From Spiroplasma diminutum CUAS-1 (GTDB lineage Bacteria; Bacillota_I; Bacilli_A; Mycoplasmatales; Mycoplasmataceae): a stretch of 64,000 nt of DNA. Below, in pieces: positions 26,498-37,520 of this stretch (the first letter of the stretch is position 1; every line of letters begins with the position of its first letter). A program made the position numbers and the translations under genes. The stretch is taken from assembly GCF_000439455.1 (NCBI RefSeq), contig NC_021833.1:620001-684000 (forward strand). Reading direction: 5' to 3'. The notes under the pieces were generated by a model that saw only the letters and a list, made by a program, of their open reading frames with translations, was not told the DNA's origin and ran no database searches.

Positions 26498-27865
26498 TTA
26501 AATTAGTTTTGTTAATAAATATTCTTTAAGTTTTATAATTTCAATTCTTTCTTGTTCCATTGTGTCTCTGTTTCTTACAGTTACACAATTATCATTTTCA
26601 GTATCAAAATCTACTGTTACACAATATGGAGTACCAATTGCGTCTTGTCTTCTATAACGCTTTCCAATATTTCCTGTTTCATCAAAAGTAGCATCAAAGT
26701 CTAATAAAATTTCTTTATATAATTCATTTGCTTTTTCCTTTTGTTGTTTCTGTAAAGGCATAATTGCAACTGAATATGGAGCTAATTTATAAGGAAGTTT
26801 CATTACAATTCTTTCCCCATTTTCCAATTGTTCTTCTACGTAACTTTGACAGAAAATTGCTAATAACAATCTTTCAACACCAACACTTGGTTCAATTACA
26901 TTAGCTAAATATTTCTCATTTGTTTCTGGATCAAGATAAGTTAAATCTTGTCCAGAATGACTTTGATGTTGATTTAAATCAAAATCACTTCTATGAGCAA
27001 TACCCCATAATTCTCCTCTTCCAAATGGGAAGTCAAATTCTATATCTACTGTTCTTTTTGCATAATGAGCAAGTTCTTCTTTATCATGCTCTCTTATTGA
27101 ATAATTTTGTTGATCAATAAGAACTACTTTCTCTAAAAAGAACTTAACTTTTTCCAATCAATATTCAAATCAATCATTTGAATCATTTGGTGAAAAGAAA
27201 AATTCTAGTTCCATTTGCTCAAATTCTCTTGTTCTAAAAATGAAGTTACCTGGAGTAATTTCATTTCTAAATGATTTACCAATTTGTCCAATTCCAAATG
27301 GTAATTTTTTTCTTAATGCTCTTTGAGAATTTTTATATTGTACAAAAATTCCTTGAGCTGTTTCTGGTCTCAAGTATACTGTTGAAGCTTCATCTTCTAC
27401 AACACCTTGATTTGTTTTAAACATTAATGTGAATTGTCTAATATTTGTAAAATCGTTAGCATCACATTTTGGACAATTTATTGATTTTTCTTTAATGAAC
27501 TCTTCAATTTCTTGATTAGTTCATCCCCCAACATTCATTTCAGTAAATTTTTCTTCAATTAATTTATCTGCTCTAAAACGTGATTTACACTTTTTGCAAT
27601 CAATTAAAGGATCATTAAAGTTACCTAAATGACCTGAAGCTTGTCATACCTTTGAATTTAATATAATTGATGAATCAAGACCTACGTTATATTCATTTCT
27701 TCTTACAAAAAAGTCTCATCATAATTTTTTTAATTTATTTTTAACTTCAGCACCCAATGGACCATAATCTCATGAATTAGCAAGTCCACCATATATTTCT
27801 GAACCTTGAAAAACAAAACCTTGTGTTTTCAAATGAGAAATTAATTTTTCAATTTCAACTTTCAT
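26498..27865 (-). CDS. glyS: glycine--tRNA ligase, homodimeric type
   Basis: A 455-residue class II GlyRS of the alpha2 (GlyQS/eukaryote-like) type that charges tRNA-Gly. Recognisable parts are [17 protein letters not shown] at the start, the zinc-binding cysteines CKKC and CPKC, motif 2 [19 protein letters not shown], and motif 3 [12 protein letters not shown]. The start ATG 27865 follows CTAGGAG. A small folded leader and terminator-like hairpin lie just upstream. It is placed between recO and dnaG, an order also seen in Firmicutes. Confidence 0.95.
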
Positions 27866-27882
27866 AATTTTCTCCTAGCAAT

Positions 27883-27955
27883 AAAAAATGCAAACTTCGA
27901 GCTTGCATAAATCGAGATACTTAGGAATTTTCCTACTTTTCTCTTATCTTGTCAA
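27883..27955 (-). promoter_or_regulatory. attenuator-like leader upstream of glyS
   Basis: On the minus strand the order is: TTGACA at 27955; stem AGATA/TATCT (27949-27945 with 27919-27915) enclosing hairpin TAGGA-ATTT-TCCTA type (27935-27922); then an 8-bp stem ATGCAAGC/GTTTGCAT with loop TCGAA (27908-27888) and six Ts, ending 18 nt before the glyS start. The last hairpin is a good terminator placed before the ribosome binding site. It could end recO transcripts or act as an attenuator. No T-box consensus is seen. Confidence 0.5.
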
Positions 27956-27968
27956 TACACTATAAGTG

Positions 27969-28751
27969 TTATTTATATTGTTCTGCTTGTTTTTCATTTA
28001 TATTTAATGCAACAGTTCCTTTAAGTAAATTTATTGGTCCCAAATAAAATCCTAAAGTCCTTTCATAATAATCAATAATAATATTATGAATTGCTATTAA
28101 ATCAGTATAAATATACTTTTGCTCAACATTATATTGAATTGTTTTTTTATTTATATTGGAAAGAGTTTTAATAAACCCTTCTGGTTGAATTTTTTCTCCA
28201 GGTCATAAACACCTTGCACAAATAAAACCATTTTCACTATATTCAAATCTAACTATAGGAAATGTGTTTTTCTTACATCTAACACATGTTTTTGTTCTCA
28301 ATGGTTGAATAGACTCTTGAATTAAAGTTGCTATAAAAAATAAATAGTTAATAAATGGATCTTTATTATTATTTATATTATTTAAGCAAAAAGTAAGCAT
28401 TTTAAAGATTTTGTAATGTTTATCACTAATTTGTTCAATTTGATCTAAAATTTTGAACATAATTGAACTATAAACATAATTATTATAATTCTCAGCAATT
28501 TTAAAATAATCTTTTTTTAAAACACCTGTTTTTAATTTACTTATTTTATCTTCTCTTCTAGATTTAAAGATTTCAAAATCACTTAAACTAAAATTTTGAA
28601 CTGAATATTTATTTTTTGAAGTAGATTTATTAACACCTTGAGCAATAAATGATAATTTACCAAATTGTTTACTAAAAACTTTAACAATTTTTGCATAATC
28701 ATCATAATCAGTTGAGTCAATAACAACTGCATTTATTTTTGTAATTGCCAT
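27969..28751 (-). CDS. recO: DNA repair protein RecO
   Basis: A 260-residue RecO, which helps load RecA at gaps. It has an N-terminal OB fold (about 1-80), a helical middle and the zinc-finger region CVRCKK to CARCL near residues 160-183. The start ATG 28751 has AGGTG upstream and follows era by 8 nt; the era-recO order is common in Firmicutes. It ends in KQAEQYK. Confidence 0.9.
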
Positions 28752-28759
28752 TGTTTCAC

Positions 28760-29662
28760 CTAATAGCTATCTTTATCGTAACCTAATTGTTTTATAACTG
28801 AAGCTGATTGTCTCCATTTTTCCTTAGTTTTTACAAATAATTCTAAATAGAATTTTTTACCAAAAAGATGTTCAAGTTTTTCTCTTGAGTTTATTCCTAT
28901 TGATTTAATTTTACTTCCCTTATTTCCAATAATAATTCCTTTTTGACTTTGTCTTTCACAAATTATTGAAGCAATAACTTTAATAATATCTTTTTTTTCT
29001 TCCATTTTATCAATAAGTATTGCAACAGAATGAGGAATTTCTTGATCTGTTTGAAGTAAAATTTCTTCACGAATAATTTCTCTAATTAAAAAACGCTCTG
29101 GTTGATCAGTAAAAGTGTCATCAGGATAGAATTTGATACCTGTCTCTGGTAAAGCTTTTTTAACTTCTTCTAAAAGAAACCCCAAATTCTCTCCCATTGT
29201 TGAAGATACTGTAATAATTTGTTCGAAGTTAAAGTTTTGTGATTTTCATTCTTCTAATTTTTCATTTAACTTTTCATTTGATACAAGATCACTTTTAGTT
29301 ATAACTAAAAATACTGGAACATCTCTTTCTCTTAATGCATTCAAAATAAATTGATCGTTCTCTCCAATAAATTCATTGCTTGGAGCTAAGAATAAAATAA
29401 CATCTACACCTTTTGTAGAAGAAAGAGCTACTTTATTCATAAATCTTCCTAATTCATGTTGTGCTTTATGAACTCCTGGAGTATCAACAAAAATATATTG
29501 AGCATCAGGTTGAGTCAATATTCCATTAATTCTATTTCTTGTTGTTTGTGCTTTACTTGTTACAATTGATACCTTTTTTTGTAATAAGGTATTTAATAAA
29601 GTTGATTTCCCCACATTTGGTCTACCAATAATACTAATAAATCCTGATCTAATTTTTTCCAA
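28760..29662 (-). CDS. era: GTPase Era
   Basis: A 300-residue Ras-like GTPase that binds 16S rRNA and acts in 30S assembly. GTPase motifs are GRPNVGKST (G1, residues 13-21), DTPGVH (G3) and TKSD (G4). The C-terminal KH domain contains GIIIGNKGSKIKSIG. The start is a TTG at 29662 with AGGAG nine nucleotides upstream; there is no ATG alternative. Upstream, the 380-aa membrane protein ends 12 nt before. Confidence 0.95.
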
Positions 29663-29674
29663 TTTCTTATTCTC

Positions 29675-30817
29675 CTATATTGTATTTTCTGATTCTTTAA
29701 TTTGTTGTTCTTCATCTCTTTGGTCTAAATATTGTTCAAAATCATCTTTGTCTTCAAACATATTTAAAACTACTGCTTTAATTTCTTCTTTATCTTTTAA
29801 AGTTCACGTATACCTGATTGCTGCAGTTAATGAAATTATTCAAGGTACAAGTAAAATTAAATATAAATACATATATCACATTAAATACTGTCAAGCTACA
29901 TTTTGAACCATATAAAGTGAATATGTAATTAAACCAAATAAAAATATTTGATTTGCTCAATAAAATATTAAACTTCAATTATTATAAGGAATTACATATG
30001 CAGATAAAAATATTAAATATCCAGCAACAAGAATTATATATTTTATTACATTAAAATCAGTTCTTGCAAAAACATCCATTAAGTGAAAAACACTAGCTGA
30101 AAAAATACAAAATCAACCTGTTATAATCATTAACCTTCTTGATTTAATCTCTCCAGGTGTTACTCAAGTTTTAAAAATAAATCCATTTTCTCTATCTTCT
30201 GTTTTTCTATATCTTTCAATTCTAATTCATTCTCTATTTCACATGTTTACATCTTTAAAGACAGACCTTAAAGGTAAAAAAGTAAATACTGCTATAAAAA
30301 TTGCAATAATTCATATTCATTGAGTTCTTAATGCCATTAAAAGTTCCAAGGGACTTTTAAATTTATGAAGAATACCTACTCAATCAAGTACAAATAGAAA
30401 ACTTCCATAAAGTAATGCTTCAGAAATATATAAGGTATTAAAAATTGCTGTAAATATGCTTGTTCCCTTACTCATGGTCATATTTAACATTACAATAAGT
30501 ACTGAAGACATTATAAACAAATGATAAATTTGAATTGTCATAAAAGTATTTAAAACATTTATTTGGTCTGCATAAAGTCATAATTCACTTTCAGGAATTG
30601 TTGGATTTTTCATTTGACTTTGAACAGCAAAGCGTGCATAAAAATAAAAAATCACTCATATTGCTTGAATTGGCATAGTATAAATAACTTTACAACAAGA
30701 TCTTAATCTAGAAATATAATCTCCTTCTGAAACCATTTTTACATGTTTTGATTTCAAAAATCTTCTTGTTAAGATTTCGCCTAGTTTTCCACCAACAAGT
30801 CTATCTGTTTTTTTCAT
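29675..30817 (-). CDS. 380-aa polytopic membrane protein of unknown function
   Basis: About eight or nine hydrophobic helices are spread between residues 40 and 335, with a basic N-terminus (TRRFLKSKHVK) and an acidic, charged C-terminal tail (EDKDDFEQYLDQRDEEQQ). No family is recognised. It lies in a tight run of five genes with the 227-aa membrane protein (33 nt upstream) and era, so it is expressed with housekeeping genes. Confidence 0.7.
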
Positions 30818-30850
30818 TTTTATTCACCACCTTTTCTTTTATTTATTTTT

Positions 30851-31534
30851 TTATACAAAGAATATATTAATTAATATCAACATAAAACCTAAAAATGGAG
30901 TTCCACAAGATATTCAATATATTATTAAATAGTCTTTTCAAACCTTTTCTTTTTTTGTTAAGTTTATTTGTCTTACTTCATCATTTATAACTTTTTTAAC
31001 TTTAATAAATTCCATATATTTTATTAATGCAGATAAACCTGCTGCGCAAATAAATAAAATTCAAATTGATACAATACCCGAATTAGAGTTCATATTTTGC
31101 ATATCAAATAATCATTTTCCAATATCTGCATATGATCCACCCACAATTACAAGTATAGCTAAAATTCATATTCAAGTATGCATAATTGCTTTTTTTCAAA
31201 TACTGTTGTGGATATACATTTTTGCAAAAAGCTCATTAAAATATCAAATAAATTCTCTATTATTATATTCCATAGCTCCTCTAAAGATTGTTTTTGCATA
31301 ATCAGGATCTATATAAAGTCTTCTCTTATTAACTCCTGTTAATTTTGATAATTTAAGATCATATTTTAATTTTTCAAACAATTTTTCACCATCAATTTTT
31401 GTATGTAATCTTTGATTTAAAACTTTTTTTTGAATTCTTGAAAAAAATAAAGGAGAAAAAACTATTATAAATAGTCCGATTGCAGATAATACATCAGTTA
31501 CAATTGTATCTAATCTGATTATGCTCATTATCAT
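30851..31534 (-). CDS. 227-aa membrane protein of unknown function
   Basis: Four hydrophobic segments at about residues 15-33, 115-137, 150-170 and 205-225, with a soluble, Lys-rich stretch between the first and second. The frame contains several TGA-encoded Trp. It is paired with the 380-aa membrane protein and may form a complex with it (inference from adjacency only). Confidence 0.65.
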
Positions 31535-31566
31535 GTTTATGTCTCCTTTTAATCTTTTAAATTATA

Positions 31567-31591
31567 TAAAAAAACTAGGTAAAAACCTAGT
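31567..31591 (-). terminator. terminator of 245-aa gene
   Basis: The perfect 7-bp stem ACTAGGT/ACCTAGT with a 4-base loop is followed by seven Ts on the minus strand. The stop codon TAG of the 31587-32324 gene lies inside the stem. Confidence 0.9.
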
Positions 31592-32324
31592 TATCTTGAA
31601 TATAATTTTCTTCTATAAACTTATAATATTCATTTGATTTCTTAATTCAAAAGTTAGTTAATTTTTTGAAATACTCACTTTCAACTCATTCTCTGCCTTT
31701 TGATTGAATAATCTCTCCATTTAATAAATTTGAAGTTGGAAACATTTCAAGCATTTCAAAATACCTATTTGGAAATGAAATTATTGGACCTGCACCTTTA
31801 TTTATAAGCAATAGTTGTAACATAAATCAACAAAATAATTGTGTATTTGTTCCAAAAGTACCTTTTACATAATTTTCATGTAAAAATATAGAAAATACTG
31901 GAATTATTTCTTCTGCAGTATTTAAATCTGCTGTTAATTTCAATACTTCATTTATTGAATTATAAACATCATTATCATCAGATTCATTTAAAAAGAAATC
32001 ATATATACTTGCAGCTTTATTTAAAATTAAGTATAAATCTTTGAAATCTGACACTACAAATTTACCAGTACCAGTATTTTCTTCAACTTCCTTATCTTTT
32101 AATAAAATCAATCTTCTAATTTCAGCTCAAGCATCAATTAACATATTTGTGTTATCATTTTTAATTTTTACAATTTCTTCTTCAGCAAAATCTAAGATTT
32201 TTGATTCCATTGCAGTAAATACTTCTGCTATTGAGCAATCTCCACCCATTAATTTTAAACAATTGAATGTGTGATCTGCTCCTGCACCCATTCAAAAGTT
32301 ATTATTTTTATAATATTTTGGCAT
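31587..32324 (-). CDS. hypothetical 245-aa protein
   Basis: A mostly helical, acidic cytosolic protein with no signal or membrane segment, starting MPKYYKNNNFWMGAG at ATG 32324 behind AGGGG. Its N-terminus (NNFWMGAGADHTFNCLKL) faintly resembles that of the next gene upstream (DDFWSEIGATFINAYLKL). The two similar-sized neighbours are probably diverged paralogues. Function is unknown. Confidence 0.65.
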
Positions 32325-32343
32325 TTTTCATTCCCCTTTTTTA

Positions 32344-33063
32344 CTATCCTATATACTTATTTTTTTGAAATTGAGAAAAATGTTCAATTTTTTCTTTATA
32401 TAAAGATACAAATTCTCTAAATTCTTTAGATAATGCAAAGTTTTTAGAATTATTTTGTCTTGCATAAATTAAAACTTTGTTATATAAATCAACCATTCTG
32501 TTCATTTCGTATTCTTCATCAAAAACTGCAATTCCATAACCCCTAGAAATCATAGCTGTTTGAAATAATCAAAATAAATATCTAAAAGTTATTTCTCCTA
32601 AATAATTATGTAATGTAAAGTCAAAAGCAGAAGCTAATAGATACTCAACAATTGAATCGAAAGTTTCAACAATTGATAATTTTGATATTCCTTTTTCAAG
32701 TTTCTCTAAAAACTCTCTACTTTCTGGTGTATATCCTTTAAACATGTCGATATATTCTTCACTTGGGTCTAAATATTTATAAATTTGAATAAATTCTTCA
32801 ATAAGCAAAGTGTCAACTCTTCTTGAAAATTTTTTTTCAAATTCCTTTACTTTTAGAACTATTTTTCTACTAACTTCTCATGATTTAATAAAACCATAAA
32901 CTTCTTTACCATAAACTTCTAAAATTTCTTCATCAGTAATATCTTCATCACTAATTAATTCAAAAAGCTCATCTTTTGAATTTTTTATATTATCCAATTT
33001 TAGATAAGCGTTAATAAATGTAGCACCTATTTCACTTCAAAAATCGTCACTTCTATAAAACAT
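32344..33063 (-). CDS. hypothetical 239-aa protein, probable paralogue of downstream gene
   Basis: An acidic helical protein starting MFYRSDDFWSEIGATF. It shares the pattern D/N-FW-x(3)-GA near the N-terminus and similar length with the 245-aa product that starts 19 nt beyond its stop. No catalytic motif is recognised. It follows cdd by 11 nt in one operon dgkA-cdd-(two hypotheticals). Confidence 0.65.
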
Positions 33064-33074
33064 TTTAACTCCCC

Positions 33075-33485
33075 TTAATTGTTTAAATTTTTATTAGTAA
33101 AAGCAAGAGGTAAAAAATCACTTACTTTAAACGAACCTAAGAATTCATTTTTATTATAAACCCAAACTTCTTGGTTTTCAAAAAGTAATTCAAAAAGAGT
33201 TTGTCTACATGTTCCACATGGAGAACCAAAACCCTCAGAATCTGTATATAATGCAACTAATTCTACATCATTCTTATCATAACCTTGTGCAATCATTTGT
33301 GGTAATGCAACTCTTTCTGCACAAATAGAAGGATTATATGCTGCATTTTCAACATTTACTCCCTTTATTTTAGTTCCATCTTTTAAATAAATAACACACG
33401 ATACTCTAAAATTAGAATATGGTGTATAAGCATTTTCTCTTAATTCTTTTAATTCAATATATACATTTTCTTTATTTAAATTCAT
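33075..33485 (-). CDS. cdd: cytidine deaminase
   Basis: A 136-residue enzyme deaminating cytidine and deoxycytidine in pyrimidine salvage. The zinc-site motifs are CAERVAL (Cys and catalytic Glu) and PCGTCRQ; NVENAAYNPSICAE is the family signature. The length matches the homotetrameric class. It lies 13 nt after dgkA; era-cdd-dgkA-ybeY is a classical Firmicute order, here spread around the same area. It works with deoA at 49903. Confidence 0.95.
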   Translation of the reverse strand: MNLNKENVYIELKELRENAYTPYSNFRVSCVIYLKDGTKIKGVNVENAAYNPSICAERVALPQMIAQGYDKNDVELVALYTDSEGFGSPCGTCRQTLFELLFENQEVWVYNKNEFLGSFKVSDFLPLAFTNKNLNN

Positions 33486-33498
33486 TTTTTAGTCCTAA

Positions 33499-33909
33499 CT
33501 ATTTGAATAGATTCTCTATTGTTGTTATTAATGCTGGTAAATAAATTAAAAATCCAATAACAACAGATAATAAAGCATTAATAATACTTGCAGCTGCACA
33601 AATATCTTTAATTTTTTTAGCTTGAATATTATATTCAAAACTCAATAAGTCAACAAAGTTTTCAATTGAAGTGTTAACAAACTCAAAACCAGTTAAAACT
33701 CCAATTGTAAGCATAACAATCGATCACTGAGTTGGAGTTAATCCTACTCAAATACCAAGACCAATTGCAAATATAACAATAATAAGATAAACAATTAAAG
33801 TTGACTCTTCTCTAAAAGCTGTAAAAATACCCCTAGCAGCATTTGCAAATTTATTTTTAACTCTAGTTCCTACTTTTGTTCTCTTTTTAATATCATTTCT
33901 TCTTGCCAT
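33499..33909 (-). CDS. dgkA: diacylglycerol/undecaprenol kinase family protein
   Basis: A 136-residue DgkA-type integral membrane kinase. A basic N-terminus is followed by three membrane helices. The catalytic signature GFEFVNTSIENFVDLL (E-x-x-N-T-S-I-E) is near residue 72, and KKIKDICAAASIINA follows. Gram-positive members phosphorylate undecaprenol. As uppS is present, recycling of undecaprenol is plausible although no peptidoglycan genes are seen here. The start ATG 33909 has AAAGGTG upstream. Confidence 0.9.
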
Positions 33910-33964
33910 TTGCCTACACCTTTTTTCTGCTCTTTTATTATACTTTAATTAACTTTTATTTCCT

Positions 33965-33994
33965 AAAAAAATAATGCCTTTTAATAAGGCATTA
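33965..33994 (-). terminator. terminator of ybeY
   Basis: The stem TAATGCCTT/AAGGCATTA with a 5-base loop is followed by seven Ts on the minus strand. It overlaps the ybeY stop. Confidence 0.9.
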
Positions 33995-34454
33995 TATATT
34001 CTAAATTTTGCTTTTCTAATATTTTATTAGTAAGTTCAAACATCTCTTTTTCATCTTCTTCACTAGTTTCGTGATCATAGCCCAAAATATGCAATAAACC
34101 ATGAGTGAATAACCAAGCCATTTCCTCTTTTATTGAATGATTATATTTTTGAGCTTTTCTTTGAGCTTCATCGAAAGTAATAAAAATATCACCTATTTCT
34201 TTAAAACCCAATTGCTCATAAATTCCAAAATCATCATCTATTGGGAAAGAAATTACATCACCAACATAATCTTTTCCCCTGTAATTATTGTTAAGTTCCT
34301 TTGAATTTAAAGGATCAATATAATTAACTGATAAGCTTAAAATTTGATCTATTTTCAATATTTCTTTAGTTGATTTTAATAGGTTATTAAATAATAATTC
34401 ATAACCTATTAAATCTTCATCTGTTTGATAATTAAACTCTAATAAATCTTTCAT
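33981..34454 (-). CDS. ybeY: endoribonuclease YbeY
   Basis: A 157-residue UPF0054 zinc metallo-RNase involved in 16S rRNA maturation and ribosome quality control. The metal motif HGLLHILGYDHE (H-x3-H-x5-H) is near residue 130 and the conserved VGDVISFP near residue 63. The start ATG 34454 lies 15 nt after the stop of the exporter-associated 125-aa gene, so ybeY may be cotranscribed with the exporter. Confidence 0.93.
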   Translation of the reverse strand: MKDLLEFNYQTDEDLIGYELLFNNLLKSTKEILKIDQILSLSVNYIDPLNSKELNNNYRGKDYVGDVISFPIDDDFGIYEQLGFKEIGDIFITFDEAQRKAQKYNHSIKEEMAWLFTHGLLHILGYDHETSEEDEKEMFELTNKILEKQNLEYIMPY

Positions 34455-34469
34455 ATTTTCTCCTAGTTT

Positions 34470-34847
34470 TTAAAAAGCGTTAGACATTAAATAAGATAAT
34501 CAAGATATTTTATCTCCAAATATTAAAACATTATTTTTTGGGTATTTTATACTACCAATATTATTAATATTTATTCTTATTAAAGAATTACTATATTCTA
34601 ATTGAGAAGAATATACAAACATACTTCCTTGATTAGTTTCTAAGATTATATAATCAATTAAATTTATATTCAAACTTTTATCACTTATTAAGTATAAATC
34701 AGAATTAATACTTCCCGAATCATCAATATATTCTTGAACAAAAACTGATCCTTGAAAAATTTGTTGCTTTTTAATTACTGAAAGTGAAAATATGAAAGTT
34801 GTAATTGCAAAAAGTAATATAACTAATACTCTAATCTCTTTTTTCAT
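34470..34847 (-). CDS. 125-aa single-TM protein coupled to C39 exporter
   Basis: A basic N-terminus and one hydrophobic helix (about residues 7-24, VLVILLFAITTFIFSLSVI) lead to an extracytoplasmic beta-rich domain. The start ATG overlaps the exporter's stop (TAATG), with GGAGGT upstream, so translation is coupled. Position and topology suggest an accessory (membrane-fusion-like or immunity-like) partner of the exporter. No double-glycine leader is present, so it does not look like the exported substrate. Confidence 0.6.
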
Positions 34848-36877
34848 TAAATTACCTCCACTCTTTTTTCAAAAAAATTTAAATAAGCTAAATCATGATC
34901 ACACATGATTACTAAACTATTACTTTTGTATTCCATAAAAGCCTTAAATAAAAAATATGCTGTATGTTTATCAACATTACTTAAAGGTTCATCAATAAGA
35001 AGCAAATCTCTATCAATAAAAAATAAACTTATAAAATTTATTATTTGTCTCTGTCCTTTACTCAAATTATTTCCATTATCAGTAATTTGCTTATTTAAAT
35101 CTATTTTGTTTCTTTCCAAAATTTCTAATATTTGAAGTTTATCAAGTAATTTTAGATCTATTGAGTTTTTAAATTGTTGCATATTTTCTCATACTGTTCC
35201 TGAAAATAAATAATCATATTGACCAAGATAAAATACTTTTTCTCTATATATATTCAAATCAGCTTCTCTAAATTCAGAAGTTCCATTAATAAAAATATCT
35301 CCTTCATAATTATTAAAATGAGAGGACAATAATTTTAATAATGTAGTTTTTCCACTTCCGCTCTTTCCATAAATGAAAGTATTTTTATCAAAATTAAATG
35401 AGAAATTATTTAACAAACAATTATCATTTACATACTTATATAAATTATTTACTTCTATACTTTTAACTTCTTTAATAATTTTTAATTTATCATTAGTACT
35501 ATCTTCATTTTCAAATAATAATTTTAAACTTTTATCTGCAATTATTATTTCTTGCAAATCTAAAACATAACTTGTTAAATTTGAAAAAAAGCTATTTATA
35601 TAGATACTAATGGATGTATAAAATAATAAATCAGCTAATGAAAATTTATTCTTATTAATATAAAAATATGAAATATAAAATATAAGATAAAAAAATATTT
35701 TGTTAATTAATATAAAAGCAATATCAGATTTATTACTAATAAAAAATATTTTTTTAGATTCGTTCATTGATGATTTAAAAAATTTAAAATTTTTCTTCTT
35801 CATCTCTAACTCAATTCTCTTATATTTAATTTCTTCAAAACCGTCTAGTAATTCTCTGTAACTTGAAGAAAAATTTATCATTTCCCTTTCTCTTTTTAAT
35901 TTTGATTCCCTAAGTAAATAGAAAATAAATAAAGATAATATAAAGCAACTTAGATTTTGTATAATTACAATTGTTAAAATAAATGGAGAAATTATTAGTA
36001 AAAATATGGAAGCCATTATAAATAAAACAAACTCTAATGGTATAGAGATTATAGTTTGATTTATAAATTCTGAAATTACATTTATGTGACTTAATTTTTT
36101 AATTCATTCTTCTTTATTTACTGAATTAAACTTTTCAATTTCCAATTTTAAAATATTATTTTTATAAGTCTTATAAATTTTATTTGTAACTTTCATTTTT
36201 ATTTTATAAATTATTTTATTTAAAAAATAAGATATAGAAAGTTGAACAATCATGACACTTATAAATAATATAAAAATTAATTTTATGGTGTTTGAGTGAT
36301 TTAAACTTATATTTTCCATATATACTTTTAAAAAATTATTACTAATTATAATTAAAATATTTGTAATCATAGATATTAAAAAAATAAAAAATATTTCAAG
36401 TTTAAAATCTTTCATGAAATTAAATCAATTAAAGATGGTTTTATTTTTGAAATCAATTTTTTCAATAAATTTTGAAATAGCCAAATAACCTTGATAAGCC
36501 CTTTTTAATTCATCTTTATTAATTCATATTAAATCGTTATTATTTGGATCTGCAATCAGATAATTATCTTTTCTTCTTTTATAAACAATTATAAAATGTT
36601 CAAGTTGATTTGTATTTAATACATTAAGAACTATAGGATCTGTTATTTGCATTTGCTCAAATTCTTCAAAACTACAAAGATATGAACTAATTTCAATTTT
36701 GTATTTATATAAAATCTTTTCTATATCATACAAACTTAACATTTCATCATTAAGACTATTATTAAACTTAATTTCTTCAATACCAAAATTTTTATTATGA
36801 AAATAATTAATTAACATAGTGGATACAGCTATTCCGCAATCATTTTCACTTTTTTGAGTTAAAAATTTATATTCCAA
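34847..36877 (-). CDS. peptidase-C39 ABC exporter (bacteriocin/peptide-processing type)
   Basis: A 676-residue fused exporter. The C39 cysteine-protease domain (about 1-130) has QKSENDCGIAVSTM (oxyanion Gln, catalytic Cys), EHFIIVY (His) and IADPNN (Asp). A membrane domain (about 150-420) precedes an ATPase domain (about 440-676) with Walker A GKSGSGKTT, signature LSKGQRQ, Walker B LLLIDEP and the switch His in CDHD. Such proteins cleave double-glycine leader peptides and export the cargo. The TTG at 36877, with GGTGA upstream, gives MEYKFLTQ like family members; GTG 36886 and TTG 36889 are alternatives. An in-frame stop lies just above. Confidence 0.88.
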
Positions 36878-36910
36878 ATTTATCACCAATTAATTAATCG
36901 ACATATAAAT

Positions 36911-36939
36911 AAAAAATATGCATTTTTGATGCATATTTT
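36911..36939 (-). terminator. terminator of rimP
   Basis: The stem AAAATATGCA/TGCATATTTT and a short loop are followed on the minus strand by a T-run. It separates rimP from the exporter. Confidence 0.85.
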
Positions 36940-36965
36940 GAATTATTAATTTATAAATTTTTTAA

Positions 36966-37451
36966 TTAGAATTTTACTGCAAATCTTATGAATTCAATTG
37001 CTTCTCATTTTAAATTAACTTTTTTAGGTCTTCCTTTTATAAAGAAATTAAAAGAAAATTCATCATTTTTATAGTCATTTAGTGTTGCTGAAAATTCATT
37101 AAATGATTCAATTGGTTCAATTACTTTTAAATAAAAGAAACTTCCAATACTATTTATTAATAAATCCTTTGACTTAACTACTCTTTCAGCTCCTGCACTT
37201 CCTACTTCTAATATATATGGATCTTTAAGTTCATTTATATTATCAAGTAATACAGAAAGTTTTTCATTTGCTTTTATTAAAGAATCAAAATCTATATTTT
37301 TTTTAGAAAAGTCTTTATTTTCAACAAGTACTTGAAGAACTGTTGATTCAAAATCATTTACTATATTAATTTCATAAAGTGAAAACTCACACTCATTAAC
37401 AATTTCTTTTACTTTATCTAAATAGTTATTTTTAACAATTTCTAATGACAT
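36966..37451 (-). CDS. rimP: ribosome maturation factor RimP
   Basis: A 161-residue RimP, needed for 30S assembly. Conserved features are LYEINIVNDFESTVLQVLV and YILEVGSAGAERVVKS (canonical YxLEVSSPGxxRPL) near residues 79-94. It follows polC as in most Firmicutes, but the expected nusA is missing; a terminator and a C39 exporter follow. It starts 70 nt after polC. Confidence 0.88.
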
Positions 37452-37520
37452 GCTTACCTCTTTTATAAACTTATTTTATATTATTTTATTTAAAAATATA
37501 AAAAAGATAATGAATTAACT

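Noticed and set aside
27883-27955. T-box riboswitch for glyS
   Set aside because: The leader is under 80 nt and lacks the T-box consensus and a specifier stem.
29790-29978. 62-aa hydrophobic minus-strand ORF
   Set aside because: It lies in another frame within the 380-aa membrane protein gene; the longer frame is continuous under code 4.
34470-34847. Substrate peptide of the C39 exporter
   Set aside because: The 125-aa product has no double-glycine leader and carries a membrane anchor, so it fits an accessory protein better.
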